The notes beneath the pieces were generated by a model. That model was not told where the DNA came from and searched no databases. It saw nothing but the letters and a program-made list of their open reading frames with translations. From NCBI RefSeq assembly GCF_033439725.1, contig NW_026944386.1, positions 3,100,001 to 3,164,000 on the forward strand: DNA of 64,000 nucleotides, read 5' to 3'. The translations under genes and the position numbers were made by a program. Origin of the DNA: Neurospora tetraspora. Its lineage: Eukaryota > Ascomycota > Sordariomycetes > Sordariales > Sordariaceae. Of the stretch, positions 23,433-35,679 are shown in pieces (position 1 is the stretch's first letter; every line of letters starts with the position of its first letter).

Positions 23433-26400
23433 ATGAACGGCGACACGGGCCTGGTCGGTGGCCTGGTCGAGAGGCTCGCAACCAGGGTACGTTTCCCTTG
23501 CCATCACAGACCATCACAACCGAACCTCTGCTCATTGCCGTGCCTAAATCTAGCTTCCTCATCGCACCGGTGCTCCCGCCCAGGATCTCTACCACGACGA
23601 CATCATCTCCATCACCCGCTCCACCCTCATCAGGATCAGCTCCGGCTCCGTCAACCTCGTCCTCGACTCCCTTCTTGGTCTCCTCGAGGACCTTGCTCGC
23701 CCATACCGGTCCATCTTTAACCATCCGCCTCTTGTCCTTTTATCCGAAATCTACGCTCTCGAATTGATCGCCGACTGTTGCGCCAGCCATTGGGGCCCCT
23801 CCCACACAGAAAATGGACTCGGAGATAGCTATGCGCTCTCTTCTTCGCAGCGTGCTGCCTTGCCTACCCCCAAGCCTCTAGACGACGTCCTGGTCCGCCG
23901 CATCTTTGAGGTCATCAAGCTACTGTTCGATCCTTATCCCGATGGCTATGCATTACCCGCCAAGACGCTCCTTGACGAGACCACCGCCAAACCGGCTGCC
24001 GTCCGTCTCCCTGACGAGGTTATGCGTACCCCTGTTTCCACGCCCTCCAACGAACCCCTAGAAAGCAGCCACTTGCTGCAGCTTCACGCCACCGTCATTG
24101 AAGCCCACGTCAAGACCATTGTCGAATTTGCCACGGCTTCCAGCTGGTCGGCCTCTTTTGAATACTTCAGGCACACCATATATACTGCCCGTCAGTCGGT
24201 ACCTGGCCCGGGCACGCCGATACCCAATGTCGCCGCTGCCGAGGAAGAAAGGTCGGCTCTCATTATTTTGAGGCTGGCGGCATGTTTTTGGGTCGACATC
24301 CAGAAGCTCAGCGCCGTTATCGCGGAATTTAATTCCAGCTGGCTACAATTTCGAAAGAGCTTCCAGAATACTGTCGCCATCGTCACTCCTTTGCTTATAA
24401 CCCGGTGGCTGGAGCGATATCCCCATGAGTTTGTGGAGCTGCACATGGGCCGCAGACGCCGCGATAATGCGCCCGATACGCTCTTCGACTATGCCCAAAA
24501 CGGCAGCAACGACAATACCAGGAGAAGGGGCCTTCTACATCCTCTACAGACAACGTTGCTACTTCTCCTGCCGGATGTATTTGACGTTGCCAGTAACATG
24601 CGCGAAGCCAAGAGCTCAAGCATGGCCAAAAAAGTTTCGTTCCTCGAAGATCGAAAAAGGGCCCTTAGAAACCGAAACGAAGTGTCCGTCTACTGTCTCG
24701 TATTTCTGCTGCGTGCCGCGCGACACTTCGATCCCGACAGCGATTTGGCCCTCGTGAGTTATGCTATGGACGTCCAGGATGATGTGCGCGATTCCGTATT
24801 TCGACGCTATGGCCTTGGCCCGGATGGCATATTCTTCGAGCAGGACATCATGACAGCAGCGTTCGTGAGCCTCACGCACCTAAGCTTTGAAAGCTGCGTC
24901 GACTCTCTTGTGGATCAGTGTCTTACGCCGTCAGCGCCGCATATCTTCAAGATTGCCGTAATCCAGGCGTGCTCGCACTTCGCGAGGTTGGAGGACAGCA
25001 GCAAGTACCAGCCATTGTTCACAAAGGCTTCGGCGTTTGTTCAGGGGCAGCTACAGGTAAGGCTTAATTCAGGTTCTTACACTTCGGTCGCTTTTTATTA
25101 ACTTTAGAAATAGGCCATGTCAATGCTCCTTATCCAGGGCTATGTCGATGAGCAAATTACGCAGCGACAGCAGATTGAGAGCGCCTCCATGGTTGACATG
25201 ATCTGCAATATTCTAAACTTCTTGGACGCGTCCCCCATGACGTTGTTTGAAGGGCCTCCTTATGATCTTAACGAGCGCGATCGATTTTACCAGGAAAATT
25301 TGGAAGCCCTTATCTCATGCGTAGTTGCGCCAGACGAGTCGGTTAGGCGGCTCGGAACCAAAGTCGCCAAGCGCTTGTATGCCAACGACGTGGTCCTTCA
25401 ATCGTTGAGGACTTCGAAGAGGCTAGAACAGCCGGCATTCAAGCTGGGCTTCTGGCGGCTGACGTATGTTCCATCTCGTATTCTAGAATTGCTGTGTACC
25501 GTGATCGAGTTCGTAACTGACATCAACTCAACCCTACAGATCCCTCATCCTGATGTCAATATGCGACAGAGCTGGCATGCCAGGCACTGCTCCTGGCCTT
25601 AAATCAGTCCTGGAGTACCTCGATTCGCGGTTAATGCTCCTGAAATCGTTACCGGTAAGTAAGCTCCGATTCGGTCCTCGAAATCGCCAGCCACTGACTG
25701 TTTTTTATTTTCTTTTGCTGCAGGAACTGGCTCAAATTTCCGAAGACATCCCCGAAAGAACAGCTGCAGCCACTAAGCTGGAAACCCTCTTCCTCGTGTC
25801 ACTTTGCTCGGCGGAGATTGAGGTTTGTCAGATAGTGACATCTTGCATTGGAACCTTCCTCGAAGAATGCAGAATCATCGATGCTGCCGCACCTTCGGCA
25901 TCGAAGCCCTCTCTGGCCCTCTTGCGAAATGCAGATATTTTCAGCGAGATCTCGTCACGCACTTTCAGGTTTACCGGCCTGGTTGCTTTCCAAAAGCGCA
26001 ATAGGGGACTGTTACGGCGCTTGCAGTATCCCAGCGCCGGTATTCTGAATGCGTGGGAGACCGTATTCGAGAGGTGGCTTCATTTGTCCAAGGACGTCTC
26101 TCTGACATCGGCCGAGTCCATGGGAGAAAGAGTTGTGGCTGAATGGCGCAACTATTCCGGGTTCCTAGCCTCCTTGGGCGGAATATGCACGGCTGAGCAA
26201 GCCGCTACTCTTGAGGAGCCGGCAGTCAGTGGGCTGCGGTGGATTGACAGGCTGTCCTCTGACAACCACGAAGAACCTTTCCTCAATAGATACCTGAAGC
26301 TCAGTATTCAGCTCCTGGCTTGTACAAATGTTAGGATCCGGGAGACGATGAGGGAGATCCTCGCAACCGAAGTATCGCCTGCGCTGTATCAGCACTTGTT

Positions 26401-29400
26401 CAGAGCCCTCGAATCAGAACTTGACGTACTATTCACTGGGGCCCTTGAGACGCCCTCGAGGGGCCAAGACAACGAGATTATGTTTGCCGAACAGGCAGCA
26501 TCGCTCCTCAGGTCTCTGGTGGAAAGACTCGACACGCCAACTGAGCTTGGCGCCGCATCTTCGTTCCATCTCAACTCACTCACGTACAGCTTCGCCAAGT
26601 TCTTGGACGGGGTACCAGACTCACCGAACAGTTTGCGCGTCAAAATTAAAATCTGTCAGCTCTGTGAGGCCATTGTCAAGAGAAAAGAACATCTCAATCT
26701 CCGTGACGATGTCCGCATCCGAAACCAACTTCTTGCCTACGTCTATAGCTGGGTTACGAGGCCTCATTCTCCCAGGATTGATGCGGGCGCCTTCGGTCAG
26801 AGCCGCCAAGACGAGATGGTTAGGGTGCAGAAGGATCTCGACAGGGCATGTCTCAAGGCGGTAGCTGAACTTACATTTCGCCTGCCTTTGCAGCTGAACG
26901 ACGCGATGACTGATGCCACGACCAGCGAGCGAAAGGGAAAACTGTTCGAATCGTACTTCAACAGGTTCTTGGAGGTTCTGGACCCCCAATATGAGCACAT
27001 GTTCCGGACCGAGCATGCCAGCAGCTCTTCCTCCAGAGACGAACAGCCATCAACGTCCGATCTCTCCATCACCATCATGTCCAATCTCTTGAGCGCCAAC
27101 ATCGATGTGGGACTCAAGTCAGCACTCAACATCGGATACCATGAGCACACCGAGATCCGAACCGCATTTGTCAGGGTGCTCTATAACATCTTGGTGCAGG
27201 GGGCTGAGTTCAATAACCTCTCAAGTACAGCGGTCACTGAGAAATACGATGAGCTTCTGGGCCTTCTGACGGTGGATCCAACATTGGCTATGGCTATGGG
27301 CGCGGTTTGCCCCAGTCACGAGGTGGATGAGCTGACGATTTCGCTGCTTAGCATCTATGAATCAAGGGGCCAAAGTTTTGTGCTCCTTGAGGCCCTGATC
27401 AAACAGGAGATTGAGGAGACGGAGAATGAATCAGAGTTGCTGCGTAGGAGCTGCGTCGCGACCAAGATGCTCTCAGTCTATGCAAAATGGAAAGGCGCAG
27501 GGTACCTCAAAACTACCCTGCAAAAGGTACTGGATCGGTTGATGCAAACATCGAAAGACCTCAATCTCGAGCTCGATCCCACTAGGGTCAGTTCCCCAGA
27601 GGAATTGCAGAAGAATGCCCTGCAGCTCGAAATAGTGGCCAACGTATTCATCGATGACATTTGCGCCTCATCGGCCAGCATACCACCATCATTTAGGAAA
27701 ATTTGCAGTATTGTAAGTACCGCCCGTCTACGGGTAGCTGCCAAGTACTGAGAGCTAATCCGACGCGTGTAACAGATTGCTGCAGCGGTGATGCCCCGAT
27801 TCTCTGAGGCTAAGTACACAGCAGTTGGCGCGTTCATCTTCCTACGCTTCTTCTGCCCGGCCATTGTTGCTCCTGAGGTTGAGGGCCTGGTTGCTACGGC
27901 ACCTTCCAAGGATATGCGCCGTGGTCTCCTCCTGATCGCTAAAGTCATCCAAAACTTGGCCAACAATGTCCTATTTGGCGCCAAGGAACCTTACATGTTC
28001 CCATTGAACGACTTCCTGACAAAGAATATCTATCGGGTGACCACATTTCTGAGGGAGATCTCGGTCGAGCCGGAAACAATGGAGCGTCCCAACAGCGACG
28101 AGTCGTTCGACTTTGGTTCTTGTGTGTCTCTTCACAGGATTTTGTATGACCATTGGGACCAAGTTCGGCAACGGCTCGCCTCAATTGAAAGGCGAGACCT
28201 CGTGAGGTCGCCTGGCGAAACCACAAGAGGAAAGCCAAACCTCCTTGAACCCCTGAGGAGCCTCATTATGAATTTGGGACCACCGCCGCTGGCTGTGACC
28301 TGGAACAGGCCACTGATCGGGGCAAACCTGCCGCCTGTTTACTCCAGGTTCCAGGATTTTATGCTCCGAAATGCGTTCCGCGGTGTCGAATCTTCGACGA
28401 CTCCATCCCCCGCCATTTATGATGCTGGCGAATCCAGGGACGGCATCCAGATGATCTGCATCCTGCTGCGGTACATAGACACCGAATCTGCCGACGTTGA
28501 TGCATACTTGTATTACTATCTAAAGATCGCTAGTCGACTTTGGGATCGGCCGTTTGGCATTTTCATCGACGCTACGTTCTACAACGTGCAGTCCGAACCA
28601 GCGGAGAGTCTACTGCGCAAAATCGAACTGCTTACACCAACTGAGCTCTCGAAGCAGCTCTCGCGCGTGTACATTTTCAATATGAACTCCGCTTGCAAGA
28701 AGGGGTTCCGCAAGGTGTTCAAGACTTGGATTAGGAACGAGAACAGCATCTATAGCCCCGCCAACATCGAATATCATCTCCTCGGAAGTTATCGAGAGTA
28801 CGACGCCCACTTCGACCACAAGAAATTCAGCCTGAACAAGGACACCAGGGAATTTATGGACGAGACTCTGGAGGGTTTCAACATCACACGGCTGTCGAAG
28901 ACCAAGGGTAAAATCGATGTTTCCCTGTCGCTCAGCAAAAGCTTCGTCAGGGTTTCGACCAAGAAGAGGCAAGAAATATATCCAGCATCCCGGATTAGTG
29001 TGGTAATCAACGATGCCTTCCGCCTGAGCGAGGTTGAGGAGGCTCCAACATCCATCCAGACGGAGGATGATTCGGCGTTTGGTCTTAGGGCGGATAATGG
29101 CAAGATTGTGATGTACTTCACAAGTCCTGAGAAGGCCAAAATTTTGAGTCTCCTTCGCATGAGAAAGGCGCAATACGTCAAGGACCCAAAGCAGATGCAA
29201 CCGCAGGAAAGATTTATCAAACCACAGGATGTACCCGGTACTCTGCTAAACTTGGCGTTGACGAACCTGGCTAGCCCAGACCCCATGCTCAGGCTATCTT
29301 CATATAACCTGCTGGGGGCGCTGTGCAAATCGTTCAAGTTTAAGGCTGCTTCGAGGCTTGTCAGCACCAAAGACATTGCGGTTCCAAGCGATCCTTCGCA

Positions 29401-31742
29401 GTTCATCATCCAAATCAGCCAGCAGCTAGCCGAATCGGAACCGCAGCTTACTGGGGACTTCTTGAACGAGTTCTTCGCCAGTTGGCCCAGCTTTTCTGAT
29501 GAGCAGAAGCCGTTATGCCTCGCCTACATGGCTCCCTGGATACCCGGGTTGCGCCCGTCTCTGCTCGCTAATGAGGTGGACGGTGAGAAGGGCATGGAAA
29601 AGATTGCAGCTCTCTTAAGGAAGCTCATTGACATTGCCCTTTCAGACCCGCCCATTGTTCTTCAGCTACAACAATGCGTCTGGCCCGCTATCCAGCAGGA
29701 CGAAAAGTTGCTTGAAAGTTTCCTTGAGGAGGTCATCAAGGCCGCACTTAACAGAGGATTTGGCTTTGCGGAGACGGACACGTTGACCTCGATAGCAGGT
29801 GGAATCGGCACGGTTACCCTGCGTGGAAGGGTAATTTCCAGGCTACGCAAGGCACTGAACCGGTCTTCCTTGCGCCCGACAAAGTATCTGCCTGACAATT
29901 CGGTATGGAACGAAATTTGCGTCTTGCTACAATTTTGCCTCGCCTTGTCGTTTGACAGTGGCGAACAGGCTGAGATGTTTATGCCGGAAATCTTCCACGT
30001 CGTTACCATGCTTGCCAACACAGGCAATCCAGACGTCAGGCATGTAGTCCACCGACTACTAATCAACACCATCCATGCGGCTTGTACTTCGTTTGCCTTG
30101 GATGAGGTACGGCTCAATAAGCTGAAGGTGACGCTGGACACGTTGTCGGATCCGCGGAGCGACCTCTTCACAAACAACGTCACGTTTACACGGGATGGGG
30201 CTTCGATATCAACCAACCAGGACGGAGGCGCTGCCTTGGCAGCCACCGAAAACCTAGCGACTCTCTTGTTCGAGACCTGCTCTGTTGCCGCCCCTACTGT
30301 TGACCTCGCCAACAAATGGCGGTCGCGATGGATGGGCCTTGTGGCAAGCACGGCTTTCCAGAACAACCCAGCTATCCAGCCTCGGGCGTTCACGGTCATG
30401 GGATGTCTAGCACGCGAGGAGGTTGATGACGACCTGCTATACCAGGTCCTTGTAGCGCTCCGAAACAGCATCGGCCGCTTTGGTGATGACAGTAACAGTG
30501 ACATGCTGGTCGCCATCGTCACCTCGCTCTCCAAGATGATGTCCAAGCTGCCATCGGCGTCCCGTTACGGTCTCCAGCTCTTCTGGCTTGCCATGTCCCT
30601 CCTCCGACTGGTGCCCCCCAACTTGTTCAACTGCACTGCAATGTTCTTGGAGGCGGTGCTGACCAACATCAGCACAACGGGCGACCTCAAGGGCGAGAAG
30701 ATGGTTCATTATCTTCTCCAGGGAAGGGCCCAGCTGGAGGAGGCCGCGCTCTTGCTCGATGAGGCATACGGCATTCACTTTACTGCTGAGAACTTCCACT
30801 TTGCCGCGTGCGCATGCTTGGTGAGGGGTTTGACAGATACGGTCACCAAGGCAACGGCGTTGAGAGTGTTGTCCACGTTTTTGGAGATGACAACTTTCAC
30901 CGTGACAACTGTGAACGCAGCTGTGGCAAGTGCTACTCCAGATGGAATCTTGAGCCCGACGGTGCAGCCGCTAAAGACCATGAGAGAACTCTGCGCATCA
31001 CCATACATGGCCTTGATCCTAGCACGGACGCTCAACTTGGATGAACTTAGGGATAGTCTTTGGTCGGCGGGTATCAACGTCAACCCCAACAGCAGCGGCC
31101 TGCCTCCGTTCTCATCCGTTTCTGCCTCTGTTGCTGCCGGTGGTGCCCTTGGTGACCCTCTCGTGGGAGGCGTCGCCAGTGACGCAGTACCCTCGCCCGC
31201 AGCCGCAGCTGCCGACACGTCAGCGATCGACATTCGCCGCGGCGCGAACGACTTGGACTACATCAAAGACAAGGATTTGCTCCTCAACACGGCCATCGAG
31301 CTGGTCGACTTCCAGTACCTCGAGGACGCAGTGCAGAACCGCACGCTGATGTGGCTCAACGAGATCGCCGTCGGCAGACCGTCGGTTATCATGCGCCTCT
31401 GCGGACCCATCATCACCATTCTCGACGACATTGTGCTGCACTGCCAGAACTCGGCGACGCTGGAGAGCGCGCACGAGCTGCTACAGACGCTGACGAATGA
31501 ACCGCGGTTTTCGGGGGCGATGGAGCAGGCGGCTAGGTTGAATCAGGATCTGGATGACATGGGTTTCGGTGGGCTGTGGAGGAGTTGCAGCTTCAATTTG
31601 AGCCATCAGGAGCAGGATAGGCAGTGTTTTGGGTTGACTGAGAAGTTGATTGAGGTAAGTTTGGTCCTTTGTTTTCACAAGGTTTTTGCAAGTGACATTT
31701 GACTGACATTGAGGGGTTTGGAAACAGCTTATCATTATCTAA
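23433..31742 (+). CDS. Ras GTPase-activating protein, neurofibromin/Ira type
   Basis: Turns off Ras by stimulating GTP hydrolysis, like yeast Ira1/2 and animal NF1. Predicted exons are 23433-23486, 25056 back to 23584, 25114-25463, 25540-25654, 25724-27712, 27776-31654 and 31728-31742, giving 2624 residues (NF1 about 2800, Ira about 3000). The GAP domain spans about 1170-1400: the likely arginine finger is in ELLRRSCVATKM (about 1238), and the FLR signature is FIFLRFFCPAIVAPE (about 1347-1361). After it comes a Sec14/CRAL-TRIO-like plus PH-like module (about 1530-1720; SRVYIFNMNSACKKGFRKVF), and a long HEAT-like helical C-terminal half. All junctions keep frame. The last exon encodes only four residues and the stop; if the last intron were kept the protein would end 16 residues later at 31702. 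An alternative start within the leader is not excluded. Confidence 0.92.
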
Positions 31743-33315
31743 GACCGACAAAGTCTAAAGGAAGCGGTTGGTTACGCGATAGGTGGTTACAAACACAAGG
31801 ACGGCAACAATGGAGGAGGAGTAACCACCATCGACTACATGTCTCCCGCATTATACAAGCCACCTACGAGCAGGAGGACACGCGGATTTGACCATACAAG
31901 ATTGAGCTAGTCCCATCATGTACGGTCGCATCAACGAAGAAGAACATGGAATGTGATGAGGCAAAACCTGCCTATTGAGAGCCATACATACAATTCCCCG
32001 TCATGGAGGATTTCAAGGGGAATCTAAGAAAAGTGAAGAGGCTATGGGAGAGAGAGCCAGGAGTGACATATGACCAGGAAATGTGGTAGACAGGAGAGGG
32101 GAGAGTCTACTCAAGCATTGAGGCCGATAAGAAGTGAGATAGTGATATGTATATACCGTTATATATAAGTTTCAGTTTTCGTCTTGTTTTTTTCGCTTGG
32201 ATCGCACGCATCAACTCTTATGTCTCCAATGCCTGAGGATAATGATATTCTTGAATTGGTACCCCTCTACCTTTTTTAACCCCGTTTTCTTGACATTGTT
32301 GTCCAGGTCTCAAACACATCCCATCAGAACATTGCCAAACCTTGATTACCTATGAAGTGTCAAAACCTCCCGGCCAGGAAATCCGCGGACAGTTTAATGA
32401 ATTCCACCCATTCCGCGGAATACCGTCTGGTCGGGGTTTAAATCCTTAAAGCCGTACGTACCTCGTTGGACATGCCGCAGCCGCGCGTCATGTGCAGAAC
32501 TTGTGTCGATGCACCGCAGTTGGAGTTTTGGAGGTCTTGGGGAAGATGATGGATGGGGAGATTGGTAATCCACTGGGGAATCAATCATTCACTGTCATTC
32601 AGTGTCACGATGATGGCCAGGTATTGATCCAAATAGAGATATAGAGAGATATGGAATTCATTTACAGTCATCCCGATGTTCTTCGGAGTTGGTTGGGTTC
32701 AGAGTAAGTAAGTAAGTATGTATGTATGTATAGATCTTGTCCATGGTGAGTGGTGAGTCCAGTCGTCAGTGGTGACTAATCCGGGGTATCAGACTCGTTA
32801 CTACCAGAATGTGAGGCTACAGCTTGATGCCATTCTTCCACTTCAGTTTCTTCCTAGGCATTTCTAAACCGAGCCCGGGTCATTTGGAATCACGATCACG
32901 ATATCGCGATACGAAGCTGAAGACTTTTTTTTCATTGTGTATGTCGTTACATGTCGATACGACAGATGCGACAACCAAGCTGCCAGGGACACAGTCATTA
33001 TGCCCGTGTATGTATGCCCGTGTAAGTATGGCCTACCTACCTAGTGAAGCAATGTGGTGATTTAGAGTTCTGACCAACGAACGAGTTTTCCTTTTGGGGA
33101 GCGGTTCCTGCATAGGTAGGCACCTCGTAGGGTACACTACAGAAGCTGAATGTTATCAAGAAATGATATCCACGGCATTGACTGGCCAGTTAATTCTTGG
33201 GGCCGGTCTTTGTTTCTTGTTAGCTACTGCCGACCCTACCTACGGAGCTACATACCTCCTACATTAACCGAAGGTCTAGATCTAGACGCCAAGATCTAAA
33301 TCAATCTAGCCAAGT

Positions 33316-33340
33316 CGCATCGCATCGCATCGCATCGCAT
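33316..33340 (+). repeat. CGCAT pentanucleotide array
   Basis: Five perfect tandem copies of CGCAT. Confidence 0.9.
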
Positions 33341-34316
33341 TCTGAGACAACTTGATGAAGCTAGCTAGCGCTCCCATCATTCTCCGCGTCGCGCTTCCCG
33401 CTGTCGAATTCGAACTGTGGATGAAATGTCTAGCATACCTAGCGCAATGCAACGTGATTACGGCGGGATGCCGGGAGGCTTGGAAGGCTGGAAGGCCTAG
33501 TCTGGGAACTAAGATGCAAAAAATGTCTTGGATATCGCGATCTGGATCTCGAACTCCGAGTCGGATTGTCTCGGATTTCCCTTTTGAGCTGCCGAAAGGG
33601 TCTGGACTCTGGCTTTCAATTGTCTGAGGACAAGGCGGGTCACATTTCTTGGTGTATACGGTTATGATAACCCGGTAGTAGCCCGGAATCGGCCGCCCTC
33701 TTCTTTTTTGGTTCTGGTATGCACTGGTTTCTGCGTTACAGTGAGTGAGTGCTATTCAAATTCGAACTCAAAAAGAGTGATCATGTGGGATGTGAGATGT
33801 GAGTGGTCGGATACAAGTGGGTCGGGTTATCGGCATTCGTGATCCCCGCCCGTAAACCAGATGGAGATCCCGAAGCCTAGCGGGCCTATGGGGATGTGGA
33901 GGGTGGGATCAGACCCGCACTCCAAAAGGCCGAGGCCCAAACGTTAACCCACACTCGAGGCCATCCCAGTCGGCCAGAGCCGAGAAACAAGATTTGCTGG
34001 TCCTGGACTCCTGGTGGTGGGTGCACTGCCACACTGCCACACTTTGTTTTCCTGCGACGGATCTGATTGGATGGGAGGTCTAACCGTGCTCAAAACATTC
34101 AACGACGGGAAAGAGTTCAATGTCCGCGGAGGTAGCCCTCCGGTTCTCCAGCAGATAGGATAGGAACAAAACTTGAAAGAGTCACAACCGACACAATTGG
34201 CCCTGCTCTCATTCTGGGATTTACAATCACTGCGAGCTCATGAAGAAAAACTTTTATCCGGATTCCGAGATTTATGCAATAAACCCATCGGAAATACCGG
34301 TTTACAGGTAAACAAA

Positions 34317-34391
34317 CACTTCACAAGCCACACCACGCTACGACAACACCACAACACCACACCACTGCACACACCACACACAGCACACTTT
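34317..34391 (+). repeat. CA-rich low-complexity run
   Basis: A stretch dominated by CACCACA and ACACCACA words; simple sequence with no coding sense. Confidence 0.7.
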
Positions 34392-35078
34392 GTCCCAACT
34401 GGTGCAGAGGTGCAGTGAAGAATTTTCCTAGAAGCATGTGTTATGCAGGCCAAGACCGTTGCTGCACCTCTTCGTTATGCACCAATGACATTTGCTTCTG
34501 GACTCTTTTTTTAGGTTAGAGCGTTGCACATCCTTCTGCAGGTCTTGCGAGTCTGCAACCCTCAAAAAAAAAAGGTTGGATGTAACCTAACCTCTCAAGG
34601 ACTTTTGATCGTGTTGTGAGTGGGCAGTGAAGAGAGAACAGAAAAACGAGAAATTGAAAATCTATCAGACTTGAAAACGAATCAGACATGTCAATTCGAA
34701 AAGAGATCTTCAGTTTCAGTTGCAGTGGTGAGGCACAGCACAAGCAATGGAACCTGAGTTATCGGCACCGGAGTTGCACAGACCACATTTGGGGCAGCCC
34801 ATTCGCTCCCCTGTTTCCTTTCCCCTTGTAACTTTTGACTTTTCCGCATTTCCGACGGCACTGCCCACGAAGGAACACAATGCCATGTGTTGTGCTACGT
34901 CAAAGTCAGAGTTTTTTTTTTCATGGGGGTTCGGGTTGCTACACACCGACCACGAAAATCTAACTTGGTAGCATGCAACTCAAAAGTTTTCACCGAGTTA
35001 TGAGCGAGAGCGAGATACCACCGTACGTAGTCCGTGAAAAAAAAAAAAAAAAGTGTGAAGCGAGAAGTGATACGGGAT

Positions 35079-35087
35079 GTCCGAATG
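35079..35087 (+). repeat. Left target-site duplication of the MULE-like element
   Basis: GTCCGAATG, identical to 35671-35679 on the other side of the element and in the same orientation. Confidence 0.85.
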
Positions 35088-35670
35088 CGAAATCGGTAGT
35101 TGGGTAGACTCAAATCAGTCCCTGGATAGACTAAACCCACTTTTTTGGGCGCGCAGCCATCTGTGCCCGTCAACCGCGCAAAAACTTAGAGGGCGTATTA
35201 CCAAATCCTCGTGATTGTTAAAGTTGTTGATGCTGGTGTCGCTGCTGTTGATGCTAGTGTCGCTACTATTAATGCTAGTGTCGCCGCTATTCTGCTGTCT
35301 CCTATGCTGATTCGGTTGTTGTACGTGAAGGCCTCCCTATGAGTATTGCCTACCGTATAAGTGTCGGGGAGGGTGTTAGAGACTTGGAGTAGGAGCCGAG
35401 ATTCGTCCTCCATATCCCCCCAATTTAGCTTGCGCTCACCAAGAGCATTTAGCACTAGGGGTGTTACTATGGCGATAGAAAAAACGACAACAACAACGAT
35501 AGCAACAGCGACGGAGTACAAAAGAGGTCGCGCGCAAATGTATCCGGATTTGGCTGGCGATATAGTAAGGTTTGCGGGCGCGGTTGGGAGCCAGAGATTG
35601 GCTGCGCGCTCAAAAAGGTGGGTTTAGTCTATCCAGGGACTGATTTGAGTCTACCCAGCTACCGATTGCG
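35088..35670. mobile_element. Non-autonomous MULE-like DNA transposon (MITE-like), 583 bp
   Basis: The two ends are inverted repeats. The left end reads CGAAATCGGTAGTTGGGTAG and the reverse complement of the right end reads CGCAATCGGTAGCTGGGTAG. Identity continues through ACTCAAATCAGTCCCTGG, ATAGACTAAACCCAC and GCGCGCAGCC, about 80 bp with few mismatches, then weaker similarity to about 120 bp (both arms reach CCAAATCC). Immediately outside lies a perfect 9 bp direct repeat, GTCCGAATG (35079-35087 and 35671-35679). Long inverted repeats with a 9 bp target duplication are the hallmark of Mutator-like elements. The inside has no transposase-like frame, so it would depend on an enzyme elsewhere. 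Three of the four clear arm differences are C/T or G/A transitions. Confidence 0.85.
35225..35287 (+). repeat. Three tandem 21 bp repeats inside the MULE-like element
   Basis: Three consecutive 21 bp units of the form TTGATGCTGGTGTCGCTGCTG with a few substitutions, just inside the left inverted repeat. The period is a multiple of three but no supported protein uses it. Confidence 0.75.
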
Positions 35671-35679
35671 GTCCGAATG
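35671..35679 (+). repeat. Right target-site duplication of the MULE-like element
   Basis: GTCCGAATG, identical to 35079-35087. The bases just beyond the repeat on each side do not match, so the duplication is exactly 9 bp. Confidence 0.85.

Noticed and set aside
22831-23724. Overlapping long ORFs on both strands before the Ras-GAP
   Set aside because: They are made by CCG/GAC triplet runs and a CT-rich leader; the protein sequences are low complexity (Arg, Pro, Gly) with no family match, and they overlap the first Ras-GAP exons.
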